43,515 nt of DNA from Lingula anatina (lineage: Eukaryota; Brachiopoda; Lingulata; Lingulida; Lingulidae): the NCBI RefSeq assembly GCF_001039355.2, contig NW_019775547.1, positions 966,001 through 1,009,515 on the forward strand, written 5' to 3'. Position 1 is the first letter of the stretch. Each line of letters opens with the position of its first letter. The position numbers and the translations under genes are program-made. A model generated the notes under the pieces. The model was not told the origin of the DNA. It ran no database searches and saw nothing but the letters and a program-made list of their open reading frames with translations. Of this stretch, positions 36,901 through 43,515 are shown piece after piece.

Positions 36901-39900
36901 GATAATTTGATTTTCTGTTCATCTCAAGATGAAGACTTCCTTTTGGTGCCTTGATAATTTAATAAACCAAAACAATTGATGCTTAATATAATTGCATGTG
37001 TATGATAACATCATAGAATTTAAGCAAAGTGGATTAAACTATATACAAGGATGAGGCAAATGGAAGGCTAATAACTTAATCTTAAATGTAAGACAAAAAT
37101 TGGAGGGATAGGTGTCACAGACAAGCACCGATTAAGGAAGATTTAGTATTTAATATGCCACATGTACTTCAGTCACGGTGTCCATTCCATCTGGAACTCC
37201 TACAAATGTTACCAGGCAGTTGACCATGCTGATAATTTTGTTTAACTCTCAGGGTGAAAAGTAGCCAGCAATAAAACCCAGAGTTCTCAATACAATCAAG
37301 ACAGGAAATGAAACCAAAAGCAATGAACTAATTAACGTGCACAGCACAGCAACATGAAGCATGCACAACCATCATGTACAAAACTGGAATCCTGGTAACA
37401 ATGAACAGCAAACAACTACACAAATAAGTAAAACAAACAACATTCCATGGATTAATAAGAGTTTTCATTCAACATGAACAGTGAACAACAACTGCAATAA
37501 TCAACATAATGTGAGAACCAAATCAGAAAAGGTCTTTAAAAAATTTGGCAATCTGATCACAGCATGCAGAAAAAGGTGACATGCTTAAAATACTAATAAC
37601 CGTTACCTTTTCATCTATACAACAGAAAGCCTTGCCCAGCTGAAGAAGCAATTTAGTTGCTGGATGGAGAGGCAGCTAAAATCACAAATGGATATAACAC
37701 ATATATAAAGATAGTTCAATAACAAAAAGGCATACACATACAAACATACAAAACAACATAAATGTATACATCAAGTAAAAAATAATATTCAACTGATCTA
37801 CCAACCCTTCCAAAACTTCTTTAGCCTCGGCATAGTACAAGCAACAGCAGCACTGGCAGCAGGAGAGGTTGTTGCTGAGAAAAACAACTGTGTGGCATCA
37901 CTGATAGTGATAACCAGAAACTTGAACAGTTAATAAACTGCAAGATTATTACTGGAATCCTTCAAGTCTAAGATGCTGGTGGTTGTCACACAGCAATCAA
38001 TGTGGCAGGGTTTTACCACTAATAGTCCAACCCCAGGCAGCTGCGGTGTCAGTCAATCTGACACTGAAGATTTGCATCTCTCAAGATCTGCTGTCAATAA
38101 AACAAGATGAGTGTGAAGGCAAAAGAAAAAAAGGCATTCAGCATGAGGCCAAGTGACACTGCAAGCTTATCCTTTTCTATGCGACTGGGTGTTTCTGCTC
38201 CTACATGAAAGAGGCAGGTAGCACTAGCTGAGGTTGTCATGGCAACAAACCAGACCCAAGGCAAATGATGTTAACAGGGAGTCTCAAACCACAAGTTTTC
38301 ATCCTTCCATAGGCCACAGCACTTCTCCACTGCCACTGCATTAGTGCCAGATCTACAAGCTGATTATTAAAGCTATGTATTGATTGTGGAGTATCTTCTC
38401 CTTTAAAATGCACACTAATGACGCAAACCACGTAAAAGTAGATATCGTATTTGTTGCCCTCTCATGCAAAAGAAAACTTATTAGTTCAAATTCATTTCCT
38501 CATCTTAATATAATTCTTCCCTTAGGTGTTTTCTATAGCATTTCCAGGGAAGCTGATATGGTAGAAAACACACTGCTGTGAGGACATACATGGCTTTTGG
38601 GAAAATCAGGTGTCATATTAGATGTACTTGACGCAGATACCAAGGACTTTGTTCCAATTCAAATGCTGTACTGTATACTTAAGTGCTGTCCATGAAAATG
38701 CATATTGACTGATGTAAATTGGAGGAGTGTGGGCAGCAAATCTGTCCAAATCATGCTTCACAAATTTTTCATTCCTTACTTCAAATAGGGATTTGAAAAA
38801 CATTCATGATCTTCTTTAATTCTAGTCAATGGCTGTGTTCAGAATAGAAGTTCTCGTACTAGCAGGATCGATCTATCTCAGTGGGAATTCTCGCTAAGGT
38901 GCAGTCAATGTTAATCAGTTTAATTGTCTGAAATTCTCCCTTGCAAAGCAACATGAACAACATCATGGACCACAAAGTTTTCCAGACTTTGCCCAAGTAC
39001 TTTAAGTTATGAAGGGGCCTGCCAGACAATTAAGCTGATTACATTGACTTCGCCTTAGCAAGAATCCCCGCCGAGACAGATCAATCCTGCTAGTACAATA
39101 ACTTCTATTCTGAACACGACCAATGTCCAAGTTGTTTGAGATATATGCACTTCAGGTTTCAAGTCTTGGATTTGTTGATCTAAGCTTATATTAACATATA
39201 AAAATAATCTCTTATTGTGCTCGGCACTTCATTATAGTTTCTAATGCTCTTTGATTACACTGGTTATTACATAACTAAATAATGCTATAAGCTGATAAAT
39301 CCTTCTGGAAAGAGATTTTAGGTTCAGTTGTAAAATCTCTACAATAAGATCACATAAATCTTATACCATCAACATTTTCATGTCTTTACTTTTTTCTCAT
39401 GCTTTATCTATGTCTGTATGGTAACTCAAAATTAAAAACTAAATGACAAAAGGGGCATATCAACCAGCATAGTAATTATTATTCTATGCCTAATCATTTT
39501 TGTTTACACACCGCACTCATTTAACAACAGACACAGCTGCCCCGCCTGCCAGTTCATTAAATTAAGCTAGCACATTGTCAACACGAGCTCATCATGCAAC
39601 CCATAGTCAAGTATACATTATGCACACTCACAGCCATCAGTCTAGTGTGGGAGAGGTGATTATTGGCCTTGAAGAAACAATGACTGTACAAAGAGCCTCC
39701 CTCAACATATTAATGGAACACATCGAGTGCAGTGAATTAGAGGGTATTCAAGCAAGTACAATCCAATTATCTGTCTAACACAGCTACGCTGGCTATTCAA
39801 ATGCAGAATCACCAATGTGGATTTTTTTTTTCAGAATGTTGTAATATTAAATAGATGCAATGACCTGCAGCTAGATTTCAACAATATTTGCAGCACCTAC

Positions 39901-42900
39901 ACACCAATGATATTAGCCATCTCCTTTTCTGTCTGCCTGAACATATGTGTGTGTATGTATGCGAGTACGTTTCTGCAAACAATATGCATAAGTGTCAAAT
40001 GTGCAATCAACATACAAATAAATATCGTAAAAGCACAGTTATGATAAATCAAGTTGAAATACAAATCATTGCTTTAAATACAAAACTAATCATTTTAACT
40101 TCTCCAACTATTTTGTAGAATTTCTAAGTATGTACTATTATACATAAAACTGAGACAAAATGAAGTGAATCTTACCTTCATCTCCAGGGAGCATCCACTT
40201 GTTTCCATCAGTATCTGGGGGTGGTATGGTCACAGCTAGCCCTGTTGGTGGGGATCTTTTCTTTGCCCTGGGACGGGCTACAGGTCTCACCTTCTGCGGG
40301 GACACATCATTAAACCCACTCCTGCTGCTGGCTTGTGGACTGCTGGCACTACCAGCACCCTGTGCACCTTTAGCATGGGTTTCATCAACCACTTCTGACC
40401 CAAGGCAAAGATCCATGCGAGTCGAAGACAATGAGCCACCTCCAACTGGGACAGTTTTCTTTAGGAGAGAGGCATCCTGGATCATCATGGGCATGACCAC
40501 TGAAGTCTGGGGTGGTGCTGCCGGGTCTTTCCTATCAGACAATAGTTTGGATATACCCGTTAGTTCTTCCTCTGGCATGGCTGGTTTTACAGCCGTAAAG
40601 CTGTCTGAGGCGTCTGAAGTAAGTAGAGTATGAAGGCTTTTCATATCAGCAATATCATTTGACTGCAGGGATGATGATTGAGTGGCTTGTGATGAGACAT
40701 CAGTGGAAGACAGGCACGAATGTAAACTTGTTGAGGAACTGAAGGGTGACACAACAGCTGTAGGCTTTTTAAAAGACCCCAGGGTACCAAAAGTCCCATC
40801 CCAGCTCTTGGCTGAGGAACATTTCCCACTGTAGCTTTCTTCTGAAGAGGAAGACACAAGTTTGTTACAGCCAGGGTAACTGGATGGTTTGTTTTTGGAT
40901 GGACTGCCATCAATGGGTGGTTTCTTACACGGGCTGTTATCAGTGGATGAACAGGGGCTAGCACTCCCTTTGCCAAGCATGGTTGGTTTGTTTTTAGGTA
41001 ACCTGGCTGGTATTGGAGGTGGAGGTAGAGGTGGGGGGGTCTGACATCGACCCGTTGCTGTCCCCAATGGTCTTCCCCCAGACGGGGCAGAAGGGTCTTG
41101 TCCTGTCGGTGTTCCCACTCTACTTTTCTTAATGGATGATCCCTTACGAAATGACCTATCACTGTCACTCTGATAGTTTTCTTCACCACTTGTTGAAGAG
41201 CGCTCCATGGACTTTGATGCAGATCTGCGGCGAAACATGGAAAGGAAACTCATCTTCACCCCTGGAGATGACCTCTCTTTTTCATCCAAAGGATTTTTTG
41301 ATTTTGTTGGTGTCTTTGGGAGTTCTTTGGTGGGTTTCTTTGGCCTGGGAGGAGGGGAAGACCTGGCCTTATTGTGTTGTTTAATATCCTTTTTTGATGA
41401 ATGGGGTTTAAACTGATAAAGGTTATCAAATGGTTTGAGGACTGGGGATGCCTCGGCCTCACTCCTTGATGACTCAAGATGTGAGCCACTGTCCTCGGTG
41501 TCAAGCTGCCCCACTGAAAAATGCATGTATCCAGAGTCTAATATCTCGTCAGCCAATGGCTTTGTCGTTGAACTCTGTGCACCAACCTGCTGAGAATCCC
41601 TGGGAGGTAGTGACATTGTCATGTAATTGTTCTGTTCTTCACTCAAAGGATTGGCCATGGTATGAGAATGTTGGAGTTCTGACCTGGTAACAAGTGGCTG
41701 GGAAGAGGAACTTCCACCAACGCTGTGACACCTGGGGTAGACAACGGGGCATAGACCAGTATTACTGGGTTTCACAACCATTTTCAAATAGTCCCTGGGA
41801 GAATCACAGGTGCTGGCCATGGGAGAGGAGTCGCCCAAACTAGAAACAGATGCATATTCCTGTCTAGAGTCCCCAGGGCTACTCCCACCAGGCTTCATCC
41901 AAATGTACTGGTCATCCTCTGGGCTATTTGACCTGCTGTTTGACAACAAGCTGCTCTCTGATGTACATGCATGAATACTGACCCTCCCAGTCCAATCAAC
42001 TATCCCTTTCAAGGTGGACGAGCTTGGATTGCTAGGTCCAGCAGACATGGAGAAGTAATCAGCATCAGAGCCTGTGCTACTGCTGCCAGTGTTTGTCAAA
42101 TCTGGTCTTCTGCCATCTGGAGGAACACTAAAGGAGGTCTCCTGTATCAATGGAGAACCAGCCCTATTTCTCCGTCTATCCATAGTCTGCACAGCTGCCA
42201 TATCAAAGTATGGGCTGGCTTCCTCTGTCTCCATCTCATCCAAGGATGACGACAGACTGCCAGCAGTGTGAGCTCCACACGTACACTGTCCACTGTTTAT
42301 GATAGTTTCAGATCCAGGGATATTCACATAACCTCTTGGCTCAGCAGGAATGTTCACATACCTCCGTACAGGGGTGGAATGCTGCCCTGGAGCAGAATGG
42401 CACAAAGGACACCCACAGGAGCATGGGCAAGGCAAGACATTGGCATATCTCTGTCTCCCACTTACTGCTGGTGGGGAATCCTGAGGGAAAGACAGCAGAT
42501 TTACAGGTATTTTCACACTGGATGCAGCACTGTCAATATAATGATGATCCGTTTCCTCCCCGTCAAATCTTTCCAGATTTACATATGTCAGGGGTTGTGA
42601 AAACTGATCTCTGCTCTTGGCAGAGGCATCAATGGGTGAGCTACTTCCCGAGCTGCAGCTGATTTGAGCAATATCTTTGAGATTGGTGTTGGAGGTGTAC
42701 TGAGGAAAATCTATCTCCTCAAAAAGTCTGTCTGAATCCTGACTGCTAAGAGAATGAGATCCAATACTAGAATGACTCTGTGGGGAAGAACGAAACTCTT
42801 TGTGAGCATTTGTTTCAGCAGATGATGATGGCATGAAATTAGAAAACTGAACTGTTGCAAACACAGGATCTTCATTTGATTTTGACATTGGCACTTTAGG

Positions 42901-43421
42901 GTGAGGTAGGTTTGTAATTATATCATCCAGGAGATGTATGGAAGTTTTGTTGTTTCCTGTCCTTCTAGTACTCATATCTGAGGTTGCACCACCAGTGGCA
43001 CCCCAACAATTCTTAGTGGGGCCAGCACCGAACAAGTCTACATTCAAGTAACTTTGATCAAACTGACCATCAGGAGAGCTGGACTGTCGACCTGCCAACC
43101 TTTGCGATCTTGGCAAGGTGCTGGACAGGGTACGCTGCAAAGTTCTGCCACCGTGACTCTGCTCCTGGTCACTATCAAAGCCTGCATTGTCTGCAGTCTG
43201 TCTCCCCTGTCCTCTACGGCCTAAATTTTCAATACTGACTAGACACTGTTTTTCATCAATCTGATGAAGAGATAACTGGCGACTGTGAAGCTGGTGGTGA
43301 GATCGAAAATTGAGATCGGCATTCACTTGAGTGTTTTCGAAGTTTTTGGCATGTGGACTTGTGGCCTGAGTATTGGATGACCTATAAGCTTGGAACATTG
43401 CTGGAAGACTCAATCGAGATC
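30103..43421 (-). CDS. IRS1: Insulin receptor substrate (IRS), C-terminal ~1,370 residues (5' part off window)
   Basis: IRS proteins are docking adaptors. The insulin/IGF receptor phosphorylates tyrosines in their tail, which then bind PI3-kinase p85, Grb2 and SHP2. Two coding exons are seen, 40176-43421 and 30103-30974, joined in frame (GAA G|AC) across a 9.2-kb intron. The first has an acceptor at 43422-43424, so PH and PTB domains are encoded further right. Tail motifs: two YVNI (Grb2 type), QYIWMKP, DYLKM and NYMTM (p85 YxxM type), GYMHF, DYFSM, and in the last exon AIYVNV, AVYMNV, LNYAEIDL and EYTTID near the C-terminus, where SHP2 sites lie in vertebrate IRS1. The whole is Ser/Pro-rich and probably disordered. 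Gab and Dok adaptors are alternatives, but motif mix and length fit IRS best. The symbol denotes the family; 1-to-1 orthology with vertebrate IRS1 is not implied. Confidence 0.85.
34511..34857 (+). mobile_element. MITE of the TTAA-flanked ~350-bp family, copy 3
   Basis: The ends are TTAAAGGGATAACAAYTGTT-like inverted repeats with TTAA at 34511-34514 and 34854-34857. It matches copies 1 and 2 collinearly over its full 347 bases. It lies in the large intron of the insulin receptor substrate gene. No coding capacity. Confidence 0.85.
36107..36190. repeat. AACCTTGACC-type degenerate tandem repeat
   Basis: Five units around AACCTTGACC, two of them in adjacent 17-base repeats (CTATAACCTTGACCAAT, CTATAACCTTGATCATT). 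The unit TGACCTTTGACAT at 36141-36153 reads as two AGGTCA-like half-sites spaced by one base on the minus strand. Confidence 0.6.
36825..36848. repeat. GA microsatellite
   Basis: About twelve GA units in the IRS intron. Confidence 0.9.
38233..38246. promoter_or_regulatory. Possible RFX-type X-box
   Basis: GTTGTCATGGCAAC differs by one base from the palindrome GTTGCCATGGCAAC bound by RFX factors. It lies in a somewhat GC-richer part of the IRS intron. Known motif type; function here is inferred only. Confidence 0.25.
38831..39121. mobile_element. 291-bp inverted-repeat (foldback/MITE) element in the IRS intron
   Basis: The arms 38831-38930 and 39023-39121 are inverted repeats of about 100 bases at roughly 80-85% identity, both including GTGTTCAGAATAGAAGTT and TACTAGCAGGAT. 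A direct AAT flanks the unit at 38828-38830 and 39122-39124, which could be a three-base target duplication as in PIF/Harbinger elements. The 92-base centre is not coding. Superfamily assignment is tentative. Confidence 0.7.
40176..43421 (-). CDS. IRS large docking exon
   Basis: A single 3,246-base exon (about 1,081 residues) bounded by TTTCAG before 43421 and GTAAGA after 40176. Order from its 5' end: Ser/Gln-rich stretch; SYLNVD near 43045; TYVNLE near 42575; a Cys cluster (CPCSCGCPLC) at about 42397-42450; paired YVNI at about 42351-42360 and 42320-42330; DYFSM near 42050; QYIWMKP near 41900; DYLKM near 41785; NYMTM near 41620; GYMHF near 41525; a basic SSPPPRPKKP block near 41350; an Arg/Ser-rich block (MFRRRSASKS) near 41225; a polyproline PPPLPPPPIPAR near 41020; then Ser-rich sequence to the donor. 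The proline blocks are likely SH3 ligands. Overlapping open frames on the opposite strand are shadows. Confidence 0.88.
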
Positions 43422-43515
43422 CTGAAATATTGAACGAAAAATAAGTAATCAGATTTTGCAATGTTTTTTTAAAGATATTAAATAAGGACAAACAGTGACA
43501 TTTGAATGAAATTTT
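43422..43515 (-). other. IRS intron, right edge of window
   Basis: AT-rich sequence upstream (in transcript direction) of the large IRS exon. It contains the acceptor but no further exon. Confidence 0.7.

Larger units (their letters stand above)
30975..40175 (-). other. IRS 9.2-kb intron
   Basis: The donor is GTAAGA at 40170-40175 and the acceptor TTGACAG at 30975-30981. It contains MITE copy 3, a 291-bp inverted-repeat element (38831-39121), an AC-rich microsatellite (about 35332-35346), a GA microsatellite (36825-36848), an array of AACCTTGACC-type units (36107-36190), an X-box-like palindrome (38233-38246) and one ambiguous base (N at 36578). None of its short open frames has the motif content of the flanking exons, and I see no further exon. 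Confidence 0.7.

Noticed and set aside
1-43515. Viral or retroelement coding sequence, CRISPR array, operon, rRNA
   Set aside because: I looked for reverse transcriptase, integrase and capsid-like motifs, regular spacer arrays and rRNA stretches. Nothing convincing was found beyond the DNA-transposon remnants listed.

Overview
The window is animal nuclear DNA, AT-rich and intron-rich, with GT-AG splice sites throughout, dense simple repeats, several transposon families and one scaffold gap of Ns (23440-24134). An insulin-receptor-substrate gene is present, and that family is confined to animals. Intron sizes, foldback elements and about 1-2% difference between two apparent alleles suggest a marine invertebrate. 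I cannot name the phylum from this sequence.

Three protein-coding genes can be modelled exon by exon. (1) 2593-9172, minus strand: ten exons, in frame across every junction, encode the N-terminal ~445 residues of a glutamate carboxypeptidase II / NAALADase-type M28 metallopeptidase. The rest lies beyond the left edge. (2) 16505-26103, plus strand: eighteen exons encode a complete COG2 (conserved oligomeric Golgi complex subunit 2) of about 733 residues. A stretch carrying its sixteenth exon appears twice, on either side of the N gap, most likely an assembly overlap of two alleles. (3) 30103-43421, minus strand: a 3.2-kb exon and the last coding exon, separated by a 9.2-kb intron, encode the ~1,370-residue tyrosine-motif tail of an insulin receptor substrate. 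Its PH and PTB domains must lie beyond the right edge. Genes 1 and 2 are divergent with 7.3 kb between them; genes 2 and 3 are convergent with 4 kb between them. They act in unrelated processes (cell-surface peptide/folate hydrolysis, Golgi vesicle tethering, insulin signalling), so nothing suggests a functional cluster.

Non-coding DNA is rich in mobile elements: a dead Tc1/mariner element with recognisable ends (489-1943); a second Tc1/mariner transposase remnant (14043-14488); three copies of a ~350-bp TTAA-flanked MITE (6140-6471, 9585-9946, 34511-34857); a foldback element whose arms are arrays of ~16-bp units (about 14950-15712); a ~290-bp element with 100-bp inverted repeats (38831-39121); and a 118-bp nested hairpin (12223-12340). 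The hairpin loop shares 23 identical bases with an exon of the peptidase gene. Two tRNA-like relics lie at 13381-13443 and 13540-13610.

No complete tRNA or rRNA gene, CRISPR array, operon or viral gene was seen. The most worthwhile follow-ups are the hairpin with its exon match, the empty/filled insertion pair that dates it, the tandem-repeat foldback element, and the assembly duplication inside COG2.
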